Positions 8,150 through 17,933 are shown, counted from the stretch's first letter. The stretch is 64,000 nucleotides of DNA from an uncultured Bacteroidales bacterium (GCA_946413585.1 CAMKLG010000004.1:1-64000), one strand, 5' to 3'. Notes: generated by a model not told the origin, from the letters alone. Made by a program: numbers and translations.

Positions 8150-9343
8150 ATGAAATCAATTCAAGAACATAATTTCAGTGGCGAGAAAGCCCTGATCCGC
8201 GTTGACTACAACGTGCCGTTGGATGAAAATTTCAACGTGACCGATGTCACCCGCATCGTGCGCACGAAAGAGACCATCGGCAAAATTCTAAATGACGGTG
8301 GTTCTGCCATTTTGCTCTCTCACCTCGGTCGTCCGAAAGGCGAGGTGAAAGACGAGTTCTCCTTGCATCACATAGTGAAGAAGGTGTCCGAGATCCTCGG
8401 AACAGAGGTCGTTTTCGGTGGTGACGTGTTGACCGCTGAGGCTGAAACCCTCTGCAAGAATCTCAAACCCGGCAGCATTGTCTTGATGGAGAATTTGCGC
8501 TTCCATAAGGAAGAAGAAAAGGGCGACGTTGATTTCGCCAAGGCTATCGCACGTTTAGGCGACGTGTATGTAAACGACGCCTTTGGCACCGCACACCGCG
8601 AGCACGCTTCCACGGCTACCGTAGCACGCTGCTTCCCTGGCAAAGCTTTCGCCGGTTACCTGCTCTACAACGAGGTGATGAACCTCGAAAAGACCCTCAA
8701 CGGTCAAGAGCGTCCTTTCACGGCCATCATTGGCGGTTCCAAGGTTTCCACAAAAATCAACATCCTCAAAAACCTCATCCCCAAGGTCGATAATCTCGTA
8801 GTAGGCGGCGGCTTGAGCTATACCTTCCTGAAAGCTATGGGCTTCACCATCGGCAACTCCCTCTACGAACCTGATATGCTGCCCGTTGCACAGGAAATCC
8901 TCGACCAAGTGAAGGCTTCCGGCGTGAACTTCGTCTGCCGTGTCGATAGCGTCTGCGCCGACAAGTTCAGCAACGATGCCAACATCTTGGTGACCGAAGA
9001 TAACAACATCCCCGACAACTGGGAAGCTTTGGACATCGGTCCGAAGAGCCGCGTGAACATCGCGAAGGTCATCAAGGATTCCAAAACAATTCTGTGGAAC
9101 GGTCCTGTGGGCGTGTTCGAGCTGGAGAAATTCAGCGAAGGTACCCGCGCCGTGGCGTTGAGCGTGGCAGCTACCACCTTGGCTGGCGCTTACTCTATCG
9201 TAGGCGGCGGCGATTCCATCGCAGCAGTCAACAAATATGACCTCGGAAACTACATCTCTTACATCAGCACCGGCGGCGGCGCCATGTTGGAATACCTCGA
9301 AGGTAAAGAGCTTCCAGGTGTTAAAGCATTGAACGAAAACTAA
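8150..9343 (+). CDS. pgk: Phosphoglycerate kinase Pgk
   Basis: This glycolytic enzyme transfers phosphate from 1,3-bisphosphoglycerate to ADP in the cytoplasm. Its 397 residues are standard. Motifs seen are RVDYNVPLD at about residues 17-25, LLSHLGRPKG, the ENLRFHKEEE segment, DAFGTAHREHAST, the nucleotide-site GGSKVSTK, NGPVGVFE and the C-terminal GGGDS followed by STGGGAMLEYLEGKELPG. The gene stands alone between repeat-filled gaps. Confidence 0.98.
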   Translation: MKSIQEHNFSGEKALIRVDYNVPLDENFNVTDVTRIVRTKETIGKILNDGGSAILLSHLGRPKGEVKDEFSLHHIVKKVSEILGTEVVFGGDVLTAEAETLCKNLKPGSIVLMENLRFHKEEEKGDVDFAKAIARLGDVYVNDAFGTAHREHASTATVARCFPGKAFAGYLLYNEVMNLEKTLNGQERPFTAIIGGSKVSTKINILKNLIPKVDNLVVGGGLSYTFLKAMGFTIGNSLYEPDMLPVAQEILDQVKASGVNFVCRVDSVCADKFSNDANILVTEDNNIPDNWEALDIGPKSRVNIAKVIKDSKTILWNGPVGVFELEKFSEGTRAVALSVAATTLAGAYSIVGGGDSIAAVNKYDLGNYISYISTGGGAMLEYLEGKELPGVKALNEN

Positions 9344-9353
9344 TTACGTATCT

Positions 9354-9434
9354 GTAGAGACAGTGTGCACGCCGTCTCTACCTTAATAAAATCACCAAAA
9401 TTCGTTGTAGAGACGCGATTTATCGCGTCTCTAC
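9354..9434. repeat. Two GTAGAGAC palindromes
   Basis: A first hairpin (9354-9381) has arms GTAGAGAC and GTCTCTAC; the second (9407-9434) is a perfect 13-bp palindrome GTAGAGACGCGAT with a 2-base loop. A third relative lies at 21978-22005. They follow pgk and could fold in its mRNA as a 3' structure, but they belong to a dispersed family rather than being a dedicated terminator. Confidence 0.8.
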
Positions 9435-9477
9435 ATTGCGATAGGTAGAACAAATTTTTTAACAAGCAAAAATCGAC

Positions 9478-10572
9478 ATGCTGAACAGCAACTATTACTG
9501 TGTCATTATGGCCGGAGGCGTGGGTTCGCGGCTTTGGCCTTTGAGCAATAATTCCACTCCTAAGCAATTCATTGATCTGCTGGGAGATGGACAAACCTTG
9601 ATTCAGAAGACATTCCAACGTTTTGCCAGAATCTGCCTCAAGGAAAATATATATATTGTCACCAATAAATCTTACGAGACCCTTACCCGTGAGCAATTGC
9701 CAGAACTCACTGACAATCAGATAATTCTTGAGCCCTTCCGCCGCGACACAGCCCCCTGTATTGCTTACGCCAACTACAAGATCAAGGCTATTAACCCCAA
9801 TGCTGTGGTAGTGGTCGCCCCTTCTGATCATTATATCGAAAAAGAAGATGTCTTCATTGATGTCATTCAAAAGGGATTGGAAATCACGTCGCAATCCTCT
9901 TGCCTGCTCACAATCGGTATTCAGCCCACATCGCCCAACACGGGCTACGGATATATCCAATATGATGAGGATGAACCACTTGCGGGAAATCCTTCCGTAT
10001 ATGCTGTGAAAACGTTTACGGAAAAGCCCGAACTTGAAATGGCCAAAAGTTTCATTGATAGCGGTGAATTCCTCTGGAATGCAGGTATTTTTATGTGGTC
10101 CATCGAAACCATCAACAAGGCTTTTGAAACTTTCCTGCCCGACATCAACGACCTCTTCAAACAAGGCGAAGGTCTTTACAACACCCCAAAAGAAAGGGAA
10201 TTCATAGACCATATCTACCAAGTTTGCAGAAAGATATCCATTGACTACGGCATCATGGAGAAAGCCGACAATGCAATGGTGTATGCCGCCAACTTCGGTT
10301 GGTCAGACTTGGGTACTTGGAGTGCTCTGTACGACCTTCAAAAGAAAGACGACAAGCTCAACGCCGTGGTAGGCAACCACGTGAAATTATATGATGACTG
10401 CAAATGCGTGGTCAATATGCCACGTAACAAGGTGGTTGTCATACAAGGATTGGACGATTACATTGTTGCCGAAAACAACAACGTACTCATCATCTGCAAA
10501 AAGTCTGAAGAACAACAAGTTCGCCAGTATGTCACTGACGTTCAGGTAGATTTCGGAAGAGAGTTCGTATAA
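9478..10572 (+). CDS. manC: Mannose-1-phosphate guanylyltransferase
   Basis: Makes GDP-mannose from mannose-1-phosphate and GTP for polysaccharide and glycoprotein synthesis. The 364 residues cover the nucleotidyltransferase domain and a short C-terminal beta region, without the phosphomannose-isomerase domain of bifunctional ManC. Signature motifs are MAGGVGSRLWPLS (residues 10-22), PKQFIDL, EPFRRDTAPCIAYA, VVAPSDHYI, FTEKPE and the FLWNAGIFMW block, ending with SDLGTWSAL. GDP-mannose would feed glycosyltransferases elsewhere in the window. The symbol is by family analogy. Confidence 0.93.
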   Translation: MLNSNYYCVIMAGGVGSRLWPLSNNSTPKQFIDLLGDGQTLIQKTFQRFARICLKENIYIVTNKSYETLTREQLPELTDNQIILEPFRRDTAPCIAYANYKIKAINPNAVVVVAPSDHYIEKEDVFIDVIQKGLEITSQSSCLLTIGIQPTSPNTGYGYIQYDEDEPLAGNPSVYAVKTFTEKPELEMAKSFIDSGEFLWNAGIFMWSIETINKAFETFLPDINDLFKQGEGLYNTPKEREFIDHIYQVCRKISIDYGIMEKADNAMVYAANFGWSDLGTWSALYDLQKKDDKLNAVVGNHVKLYDDCKCVVNMPRNKVVVIQGLDDYIVAENNNVLIICKKSEEQQVRQYVTDVQVDFGREFV

Positions 10573-10577
10573 TAGCC

Positions 10578-11402
10578 CTATTTGGAAAACTTCTTCTCCA
10601 AGGAGACTTCGTGATAAATTTGAGTAATGACTTCCTTCGTATAAAGAGGGAAGTCTGCTTTCATCATCCAGTCATAGTAGGCAGGTTCCACTTTGAACAC
10701 CTCACTGACTGGTTTTGATTTGTGTTTACCAAAGTTGAAAACGGGTCGTTGCTGGTCATCCATAACAATATGTCCAGCCAAGTCAACGGTCGGGCGCTCG
10801 GTGGTGAACGCACTTAAAGCCTTCACGTCGTTTTTTACAGGCACATACGTACGTTTCGTGTGACGGTCGGTGTATTCCACCCCCTCATAACGCTCCAATT
10901 GAGCTTTCAACACTTCGTATGTGGCACGGGTGTCAGCGGCGGCCTGGTGCGCGTTGGTCAAGTCGCCATTGCAGTAGAATTTGTAGGCGGCTACCAGATT
11001 ACGCGGTTCCATCTTGTGGAAAATATTCTGAACATCAATCAGATAGCGGTTTCTTAGGTCGAAGCGACGACCACTGCGGAGGAACTCTTCCACCAACAAA
11101 GGCACATCAAACTTGTTGGAGTTAAAACCAGCTAAATCTGCATCCCCGATGAAAGCCAACAGTTCGTCAGCGATTTCGTTGAAGGTGGGCTTGTCACACA
11201 CATCCTCATCCGTAATCCCATGGATAGCGGAGCACTCCTCAGGAATCGGAATCCCGGGATTGATCAGTTCCGTGCGGTTAATTTCCTCTCCATCGGGCAT
11301 AATTTTCAACATGGAAATTTCCACGATTTTATCTTTTCCGACATTCAAGCCGGTTGTTTCCAGGTCAAAAAAGACCAAAGGTCTGCTTAAATTGAACTTC
11401 AT
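10578..11402 (-). CDS. DnaQ-like 3'-5' exonuclease with C-terminal DUF3820-like domain
   Basis: A 274-residue protein. The N-terminal DEDDh exonuclease domain shows Exo I FFDLETTG (residues 12-19), Exo II around AGFNSNKFDVPLL and Exo III HQAAADTRA (about 153-161), with all acidic residues and the histidine present. The C-terminal part contains FNFGKHKSKPVSEV and YYDWMMKADFP, which resembles DUF3820, a small domain often attached to such exonucleases. It may act in DNA repair or proofreading, or on RNA. It is convergent with the guanylyltransferase gene and sits 3 bp from the T9SS cargo gene upstream of it. Confidence 0.88.
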   Translation of the reverse strand: MKFNLSRPLVFFDLETTGLNVGKDKIVEISMLKIMPDGEEINRTELINPGIPIPEECSAIHGITDEDVCDKPTFNEIADELLAFIGDADLAGFNSNKFDVPLLVEEFLRSGRRFDLRNRYLIDVQNIFHKMEPRNLVAAYKFYCNGDLTNAHQAAADTRATYEVLKAQLERYEGVEYTDRHTKRTYVPVKNDVKALSAFTTERPTVDLAGHIVMDDQQRPVFNFGKHKSKPVSEVFKVEPAYYDWMMKADFPLYTKEVITQIYHEVSLEKKFSK

Positions 11403-11405
11403 AAT

Positions 11406-13538
11406 TTATTTTTTGATGATTTTTTCAGTAATAATGGGTCTGTTTTTAGAAGATAATTGTACGAAATAGACTCCGTTTGCGAATCTTGACAAAGACAATT
11501 CTGAGGAATTCAGTTGGCCTGCCTCCATGCACTGTCCATAAACATTCATGATTCTATAGTCAATATCTTCTTGATAATCATTGACTTGAATATGAATAAT
11601 ATCCGAAGTAGGATTAGGATATATCTTAATATCTGCTGTTTGTTCGCGAGGCTCAACAGCGGAATGGTCGAAGGATTTGCCTACCACCGGACGAATCATA
11701 GGGGCACCTTTGTAGAATGATGACACCCAATTGGCGGCAGTACGGTAGTAGAACTTCCCGCGCGCGTCACAATTCTGGTCAAAACCGATATTGAGTTGCA
11801 CACTGTGATCCTGCTGGAAACCCACATAAAAGGTCCCGGATACTGCCAGTGGCTCATTCAAATAATAGGTCACAAAATCTAAGTAATTGTCAGCAAATTC
11901 GGGTAGTTGTGATGACATTTCATACATCACATTGCCAGGAACTCCATCATTATCATCCCAAACCGTCAGAGTGAAAGGCTCAACATTTTCATCATTGAGG
12001 GTATGGTTAAACCACATACGCACGGCCTGCAACGTATCAGGTTCAGCTAATGTAAACTTCACGGCAAGAGAAGCATGAGGATTCGACATCGTAGAGAGCA
12101 AACAATAACCAGCTTCTGCGGTTCCGTCATCATACGCATAATAATTGTAGAATTTCTGCACAAATCGAGAGGTGTCATTCGATCTGCAATCATCATTGGA
12201 ACCCACCATGCCAAATACGTGCGTAATGTAGAAAACTGCACTGTCCGCACCATCATATTCATACGTCATATCTAAATTTGGAGATACATGATGCTCCTTA
12301 TTGTGCAATCCGTTAGGATAATAGGGTTCTGCGTTTTCGTTGTTCAATGGATTCACATAGATGGCTTGATGATCCTTGTTTTCAATACGGAAGGTGTAAA
12401 AAGTGTTTTTCGTAGAACTGGACAAGTTGCTCAAATCATTATGGAATTGAGTAATCATATCCGACGGACGGTACTGCTTCCACGGCATCGCTTGGTACTC
12501 CTTCAACGTTGACATAGAGGGTGTCACATACGCTACATCGCTGGGATAGCGGTCGTTACAACTTCGTCCCACATCAATACGAACATAATCAATGTTCCAT
12601 TGGTCGCAGTTGCTCGTCCAGCCCAAAATGTTGTTCATACTCCACGAATCCAAGTCCAGACTGGCGTAATTACGGAAACGGAACTGGAAATTGTCGCGAT
12701 AGTATTGATTATCATGAATAGGAACCAACACTTGCTTGAAGTATTGCAAAGAATTTTCTTCCAAAAAGTCACTTAATTGACAGCCATTTGACGACCATAC
12801 TTCATTCCATACATATTCCTCCTCAAAAACAGAGTCGTACGGCATCATAATGACTTCGCCGGAATAAACATCGGTAGTAAACACATAGTAAGTGCCTGGG
12901 ATATAAGGATTTTCGATAGTGTCACCGACACTATAGTACTGACCATCCTCAATGACGTATTCTCTATAAAGGAAACCGACAAAAACAATGTTACCCGTGC
13001 CATAGCCAAATTCAAGTACCAGTTTATCAAAGTTTTCAGGTGCATCGCCCACGATTTCCCAACCACCAGAAGGATAGTTTCTGCTACCGCCGCCCGGCTG
13101 GAAGTAGAAGCTCATATACAGGGAATCGCTCACCTGCATCGGACGGTTCGTCCGGAAGTTAGTATCCAAACGTATCAGATTGGAAGTCAGGGTGTCGGCG
13201 GGGAAGGTGGCGCGAGTAGCATGGGGATAAACTTGGCCATATTCGTTCAGGGCATCCAGCGTCACTACTCCGATAGTAGGAGGCAATATGGCGAATCCAG
13301 TATTGACAAATCCCTGATTATCAAGCCATAATTCTGACTTTGGGTATCCACTGTAGTTAGAGAAATCATCCAAGAATGGAAGTTTCACAGCTTCTCCAAA
13401 CGCGCGCGTAGGCAAACCTTTTTTGGCCTCTTTGACGAGGGTGGTGTTTTGTACCACACCTGTTAAAAACTCTTGCGCATTTCCAATGAATGGAATCAAA
13501 ATTAGAAATAGAATGTTGATTTTTTTCTTGAAATTCAT
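11406..13538 (-). CDS. T9SS type A cargo protein
   Basis: A 710-residue secreted protein. Residues 1-21 are a signal peptide ending FIGNAQ. The last ~75 residues form the type A sorting domain: IKIYPNPTSDIIHIQV, then YRIMNVYGQ, LSLSRFANGVYFVQL and a basic end. The T9SS recognises and removes this domain at the outer membrane. The body has no domain I can name; it is rich in Tyr, Asp and Asn and in aromatic/strand patterns, and could be an adhesin or a structural surface protein. It lies just after the PASTA gene on the same strand. Confidence 0.85.
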   Translation of the reverse strand: MNFKKKINILFLILIPFIGNAQEFLTGVVQNTTLVKEAKKGLPTRAFGEAVKLPFLDDFSNYSGYPKSELWLDNQGFVNTGFAILPPTIGVVTLDALNEYGQVYPHATRATFPADTLTSNLIRLDTNFRTNRPMQVSDSLYMSFYFQPGGGSRNYPSGGWEIVGDAPENFDKLVLEFGYGTGNIVFVGFLYREYVIEDGQYYSVGDTIENPYIPGTYYVFTTDVYSGEVIMMPYDSVFEEEYVWNEVWSSNGCQLSDFLEENSLQYFKQVLVPIHDNQYYRDNFQFRFRNYASLDLDSWSMNNILGWTSNCDQWNIDYVRIDVGRSCNDRYPSDVAYVTPSMSTLKEYQAMPWKQYRPSDMITQFHNDLSNLSSSTKNTFYTFRIENKDHQAIYVNPLNNENAEPYYPNGLHNKEHHVSPNLDMTYEYDGADSAVFYITHVFGMVGSNDDCRSNDTSRFVQKFYNYYAYDDGTAEAGYCLLSTMSNPHASLAVKFTLAEPDTLQAVRMWFNHTLNDENVEPFTLTVWDDNDGVPGNVMYEMSSQLPEFADNYLDFVTYYLNEPLAVSGTFYVGFQQDHSVQLNIGFDQNCDARGKFYYRTAANWVSSFYKGAPMIRPVVGKSFDHSAVEPREQTADIKIYPNPTSDIIHIQVNDYQEDIDYRIMNVYGQCMEAGQLNSSELSLSRFANGVYFVQLSSKNRPIITEKIIKK

Positions 13539-13562
13539 ATAATTACGCTCTGTTTATAATGG

Positions 13563-14162
13563 TTATAGTGGGTTTTCTGAAGTTTGTGTACTGTCAGGTA
13601 ATTCTCCGACATCTTTACCCACCACCAAAGTGATTTTCTCGCCTTGTTTGATGGGGGTTCCGGCTGCGATGGAATGCCCGCGATAAAGCACCTCAAGCAC
13701 AACATTTTCGTATGGACTGGGTTTTTCAATGGTACGTTCCAGCACTAACCCCTGCGACTCAATCATGATCTCCGCCTGTCGGAAAGAGAGGTCGCGCAGT
13801 TCCAACATGTTGATGGTCGGCGGTTCAGAAGCGGCAACCGTTAGATAAACTTTGCGCCCGTGCTTCACCTTTTCGCCAGGAAGGGGATTCTGTTTGAGTA
13901 CCGTGCCCGGAGTCGCACCGTTTTCATACAATTCGTCATTGACCACAAAGACGAACCCCTCTTTAGCACCGTTCTGGGTGAGTTCCTCCGCTAATTGTCC
14001 TTGATAGGAAGGCATCTCAATCTCCTGCCCATGACGTGTGAACAGTCTGAGAAACAGGATGGTAAGGATGAAAATAACAATCGTCACAGCAATGGCCATC
14101 AGGATGTTAAACCCCACTCCACCAGGACTAAGTTTCCCTTTTATTGATGTCGTTTTACCCAT
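13563..14162 (-). CDS. PASTA-domain membrane protein
   Basis: A 199-residue protein with a short basic cytoplasmic N-terminus, one membrane helix at about residues 19-41 and three consecutive PASTA-like repeats outside (marked by QNPLPGEKVKHGRKVYLTV and, in the last, GTPIKQGEKITLVVGK). PASTA domains bind peptidoglycan fragments or muropeptides. In Bacteroidota such small PASTA proteins lack a kinase domain, as here, and probably act in cell-wall assembly. The promoter box lies at 14200-14207 on the minus strand. Confidence 0.88.
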   Translation of the reverse strand: MGKTTSIKGKLSPGGVGFNILMAIAVTIVIFILTILFLRLFTRHGQEIEMPSYQGQLAEELTQNGAKEGFVFVVNDELYENGATPGTVLKQNPLPGEKVKHGRKVYLTVAASEPPTINMLELRDLSFRQAEIMIESQGLVLERTIEKPSPYENVVLEVLYRGHSIAAGTPIKQGEKITLVVGKDVGELPDSTQTSENPL

Positions 14163-14199
14163 GAGTTTTAATCTCTATTCGCTATTATATTTAAAGCTG

Positions 14200-14305
14200 C
14201 AAAAATACAATTAATTTCAAAATATAGAGTAACGTGAGAACTCTGAAAATAGTATTTCGAATTCTTCCATAAAGACAACATAAAATCATTTTTTTTGTAT
14301 TTTTG
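14200..14305. promoter_or_regulatory. Divergent promoters of the PASTA and Lys1-like genes
   Basis: Minus-strand TATTTTTG followed by CAG (14200-14207) serves the PASTA gene. Plus-strand TATTTTTG followed by CCACG (14298-14305) serves the gene at 14344. The roughly 180-bp gap holds nothing else that I can identify. Confidence 0.7.
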
Positions 14306-14343
14306 CCACGTGTTAAATTAAGGGGTAATTTATACAAGTTGAG

Positions 14344-15552
14344 ATGATAATCGGATTGCTCAGAGAAACGAAAAATCCTGTGGATAGTCGTGTCGCACTG
14401 TCACCCGACCAAGTGGCTGCCTTGCTGAAAAGGTTTCCAGAGCATGGTTTTGTGGTGCAGTCAAGCGACACACGCGCTTTTACTGACGAAGACTATCGAA
14501 AGGCTGGCGTTCGTGTGATGGAGGACATGTCTTGCTGTGATGTCCTGTTCGGCATCAAGGAGGTGAACATTGACACTCTCCTTCCCGACAAGCATTATTT
14601 CTTTTTCGGGCATTTCGCCAAAATGCAGAAAGCCAATCGTAAGCTTTTGCAATCCCTTATGAGCAAGCGCATTACGTTCTCCGATTACGAATATTTGGTG
14701 GACGACCAAAACCACCGGGTGTGTGCTTTTGGATGGTGGGCTGGCTTTGTGGGTACGTACTACACATTGCGTGGATATGGACTCCGCCATCACCTGTATG
14801 AGTTGCCCAAGCCTGACCGGAATTTCACCATGGAGCAACTTCACCAATCCTTGAAAGTTGTGCCATTGCCGGCGGTAAAGTTGCTGGTTACAGGTAACGG
14901 ACGGGTGTCACAAGGCGCGCAACAACTGCTGGAGAAGATTGGTGCTGAACGTCTTACCGAAGAACAATTCCTCGCAGACATGCCCGTGAGGAGACTTTCC
15001 TTCCTCGCAGCCAACGCCGACCGTTTGGTGAAACGCTGCGATGGAAGAGACTTCCAATGGGAGGATTTTTTGAACAATCCGTCATCCTATCGTAGCGATT
15101 TCATGCGTTTCGGACAACGTGCAGACATTCTGATTTCCGCACATTTCTGGGCCCCTGATGCTCCCGTGTATCTAAGCAAGAAAGACTTGCAGAATCCCAA
15201 TCTGAAAATCCGAATGATTGGGGATATCACCTGTGACATTCAAGGCAGTATTCAATCTACACTGCGTTCTTCGACCCACGATAACCCTTACTACGATTAC
15301 AATCCGTTGACCGACGCTGAAGAACCTGCATTCTCCTCTGAACGCAACATCACTGTGATGGCCGTGGACACCTGCCCTAACGCACTGCCGAAAGAGACGA
15401 GTACTTACTTTGGGGACAGCCTCATCCAACATGTTTTCACCCCAATGTTGGAAGGGCGGCATTCCGACATCATTGAAAGATCCACAATCTTAGAAAAGGG
15501 TCTATTAACCTCAAAATTTGCTTATTTGAAACCTTTTTCTCTTGAAAAATAA
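14344..15552 (+). CDS. Lys1-like / alanine-dehydrogenase-PNT-fold NAD(P) oxidoreductase
   Basis: A 402-residue protein starting GLLRETKNPVDSRVALSP, the N-terminal mark of the alanine dehydrogenase/transhydrogenase superfamily. Several blocks resemble lysine-forming saccharopine dehydrogenase (Lys1) more than alanine dehydrogenase: YFFFGHFAKMQ, YEYLVDDQNHRVCAFGWWAGF, the nucleotide-fold segment LLVTGNGRVSQGAQQLL, and CPNALPKETSTYFGDSL. The reaction is probably NAD-dependent oxidation or formation of an amino-acid secondary amine; the substrate is not known. It is the first gene of an operon that continues with a flippase gene 18 bp later. Confidence 0.75.
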   Translation: MIIGLLRETKNPVDSRVALSPDQVAALLKRFPEHGFVVQSSDTRAFTDEDYRKAGVRVMEDMSCCDVLFGIKEVNIDTLLPDKHYFFFGHFAKMQKANRKLLQSLMSKRITFSDYEYLVDDQNHRVCAFGWWAGFVGTYYTLRGYGLRHHLYELPKPDRNFTMEQLHQSLKVVPLPAVKLLVTGNGRVSQGAQQLLEKIGAERLTEEQFLADMPVRRLSFLAANADRLVKRCDGRDFQWEDFLNNPSSYRSDFMRFGQRADILISAHFWAPDAPVYLSKKDLQNPNLKIRMIGDITCDIQGSIQSTLRSSTHDNPYYDYNPLTDAEEPAFSSERNITVMAVDTCPNALPKETSTYFGDSLIQHVFTPMLEGRHSDIIERSTILEKGLLTSKFAYLKPFSLEK

Positions 15553-15570
15553 TCAATAAATCAAGATCGT

Positions 15571-17025
15571 ATGGAGAAAGGTGACCTGAAAGAAAAAACG
15601 GTCTTTGGCATGATGTGGGGTGCCATTGGGAAAGTGGGAACGTTGACCATCAACTTCATCACCAACCTGGTGCTCGCTCGTCTCCTGATGCCAGAGGATT
15701 TCGGCGCAATCGCCATGCTTGCCATCTTTCTTTCTGTCTCCAACGCCTTTATACAAGGCGGGTTGGGCAGTGCCCTTGTCCAAAAGAAAAACCCCGACCA
15801 TATCGACTACTCGACCGTTTTTTTCTGGAATCTGTCGGTGGCCGCACTTTTCTACTTGATCATATTTGTATCAGCACCGTTTATCGCCGACTATTATGCG
15901 CTTCCTCTGGTAAAACCGTTGTTGAGGGTTCAAAGTGTGGTGTTGCTCATTCAGTCCTTCTCCTTTGTGCAATACACACAATTGCAGAAGCAGATGAATT
16001 TCAAGGCTTTAGCCCTTCGGAATCTAGCTGCGGCCTTGGCAGGCACCCTCGTCGCTATCCCAATGGCATTGAAGGGCTTCGGACCATGGAGTTTGGTGGC
16101 TTCCGCCATCATCGCCTCAGTTGTGAATGTATTGCTGCTGTGGAAAATGAGTTCTTGGCGACCCACGTGGGAGTTTAGTTTCACCTCTCTCAAAACACTT
16201 TTCAGCTTCGGCGGATTAATTCTCCTTTCTTCATTGGCAGAAACCCTGTACACCAATTTGCAAGGATTAATTATCGGTAAAAGATTTTCCGCCAGTGATT
16301 TAGGATACTTTTCACAAGCCAAAAAGCTGGAGGAAATTCCGGTTATGGGACTATCCCAAATCGTCAACGATGTCACATTTCCCGCGTTCGCGTCCCTGCA
16401 AGACGACCCGGAACGGCTGCTGGCGGGAGTACGTAAAAGCGCCAAAGCCCTCTCTTTCCTCAACTTCCCGATGATGATCCTGCTCATGATTATCGCACAT
16501 CCACTCATTTACTTGCTCTACGGCAGCAAGTGGGAACCTTCCGCACCCTACTTCCAAATCCTCTGCATTTCCGGACTGATTTACACCGCAAACACCCTTA
16601 ACTCGAACGTAATCAAATCGTTAGGTAAAGGAAAAATTTTCTTCGTCATTCGAATTATCCAACGACTGATAGGCATTGCCTTGATATTATTTGGCATGCA
16701 GTTCGGTATTTATGGACTACTTTGGGCTGTAACAAGCGTTGCCTATATCAGCTTCATAATCAATTCGTTAGTCAACAAAAAGCTCATCAACTATGGCTTT
16801 TTCAGACAATTAGGTGACATTGGAGTCTGCTTGCTACTCGCTTCGGTCACCGGAGCCCTGACCTATGGGGCTGGCCTGCTGTTGTCCCTGCATCCCGTCC
16901 TCATCATGCTGGTTCAAGTCGCCATTTATTCTAGTATCTACATTCTCCTTGCTAAAATATTGAAAATGGAAGAATTATACACCTATTTTAGCACCATCAC
17001 CAACATTATCCACCGAAAAAAATAA
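15571..17025 (+). CDS. Polysaccharide flippase, Wzx/MOP family
   Basis: A 484-residue membrane protein with about twelve to fourteen hydrophobic segments. The opening (MEKGDLKEKTVFGMMWGAIGK, then NLVLARLLMPEDFGAIAM) is typical of the WzxC-like branch of polysaccharide_synt flippases, which move lipid-linked oligosaccharides across the inner membrane. It is the second gene of the operon beginning at 14344, and the three genes after it encode polymer-building enzymes, which supports a role in surface polysaccharide export. Confidence 0.9.
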   Translation: MEKGDLKEKTVFGMMWGAIGKVGTLTINFITNLVLARLLMPEDFGAIAMLAIFLSVSNAFIQGGLGSALVQKKNPDHIDYSTVFFWNLSVAALFYLIIFVSAPFIADYYALPLVKPLLRVQSVVLLIQSFSFVQYTQLQKQMNFKALALRNLAAALAGTLVAIPMALKGFGPWSLVASAIIASVVNVLLLWKMSSWRPTWEFSFTSLKTLFSFGGLILLSSLAETLYTNLQGLIIGKRFSASDLGYFSQAKKLEEIPVMGLSQIVNDVTFPAFASLQDDPERLLAGVRKSAKALSFLNFPMMILLMIIAHPLIYLLYGSKWEPSAPYFQILCISGLIYTANTLNSNVIKSLGKGKIFFVIRIIQRLIGIALILFGMQFGIYGLLWAVTSVAYISFIINSLVNKKLINYGFFRQLGDIGVCLLLASVTGALTYGAGLLLSLHPVLIMLVQVAIYSSIYILLAKILKMEELYTYFSTITNIIHRKK

Positions 17026-17027
17026 TT

Positions 17028-17933
17028 ATGGATTTACGTTCTACACCTAATATATGGTTTCGTTATTTGATGACCTCCATCTCGCCGAAATGGACGATCA
17101 ATCTTTTGTTTAGGCTCTGTCATCATGGAAAACCGAATCTGGACAATCCGCAAACATTGGACGAAAAGATTCAATGGATGAAGCTGCATTATTACAAGGA
17201 CAATGCCTTGGTGAAGCAGTGTGCCGACAAATGGCAAGTGCGCAACTATGTGAAGAACAACGGATTAGAAAATATTCTAACTGAAGTTATTGCCACTTAC
17301 CATAACCCTGAAGAGATCAATTGGGAGGCACTGCCCGACAAGTTTGTGCTAAAGTGGAACTTTGGAAACGGCGGCAATGTGGTCTGCACGAACAAGGCCA
17401 AGCTGGACAAAGCGGCGGCAATGCGCGATTTGAAACGTTTCGGGAAGATCAAATTCCATCTGTTGGCAGCAGAACCGCAATACGACATTGACGAAAAGGT
17501 GTTGATTTGCGAGAAATTCATTGAGCCTGAGCGTGGAAACTCCCCTGTGGATTATAAGTTCTACTGTTTCAATGGGGTTGCCAAATATGTGTTATGCTGT
17601 ATTGGGCGTGAAGAAGGCCAAAAGCCATCGTTCTATTTCTTCGACCGAGATTGGCAGCTGCAACGTCTTAACCGTCAAGGGAAAATGGCCCCAGAAGGAT
17701 TTACCATCCCTAAGCCTGATGGCATGGATCAGCTGTTCGAATACGCTGAAAAGCTCTCCAAACCCTTCCCATTCGTGCGATCAGACTTCTACTTGGAACA
17801 CGGTAAAGCCTACTTCGGCGAACTGACCTTCTCCCCCAGCGGCGGCTTTGACTACGGCCGCCTCCCCGAAAGCGACCTGCTCTTCGGCAGCATGGTAAAA
17901 CTCCCAGGTATTGACTTAGACTATAAACCCTAA
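17028..17933 (+). CDS. TupA-like ATP-grasp protein of polysaccharide synthesis
   Basis: A 301-residue protein of the TupA-like ATP-grasp family, often annotated as a glycosyltransferase. Seen are KFVLKWNFGNGGN (about residues 105-117, nucleotide loop), DYKFYCFNG and the ending RSDFYLEHGKAYFGELTFSPSGG, which matches the metal/ATP site of the family. TupA adds acidic groups to teichuronopeptide in bacilli; the members found in polysaccharide clusters probably ligate or modify glycan subunits. It starts 2 bp after the flippase stop. Its last codons (Tyr-Lys-Pro-stop) are already part of the CCCTAA repeat. Confidence 0.85.
   Translation: MDLRSTPNIWFRYLMTSISPKWTINLLFRLCHHGKPNLDNPQTLDEKIQWMKLHYYKDNALVKQCADKWQVRNYVKNNGLENILTEVIATYHNPEEINWEALPDKFVLKWNFGNGGNVVCTNKAKLDKAAAMRDLKRFGKIKFHLLAAEPQYDIDEKVLICEKFIEPERGNSPVDYKFYCFNGVAKYVLCCIGREEGQKPSFYFFDRDWQLQRLNRQGKMAPEGFTIPKPDGMDQLFEYAEKLSKPFPFVRSDFYLEHGKAYFGELTFSPSGGFDYGRLPESDLLFGSMVKLPGIDLDYKP

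Noticed and set aside
9340..10221. 293-codon minus-strand open frame opposite the guanylyltransferase gene
   Set aside because: It mirrors a well-supported gene on the plus strand and has no own promoter or motif.
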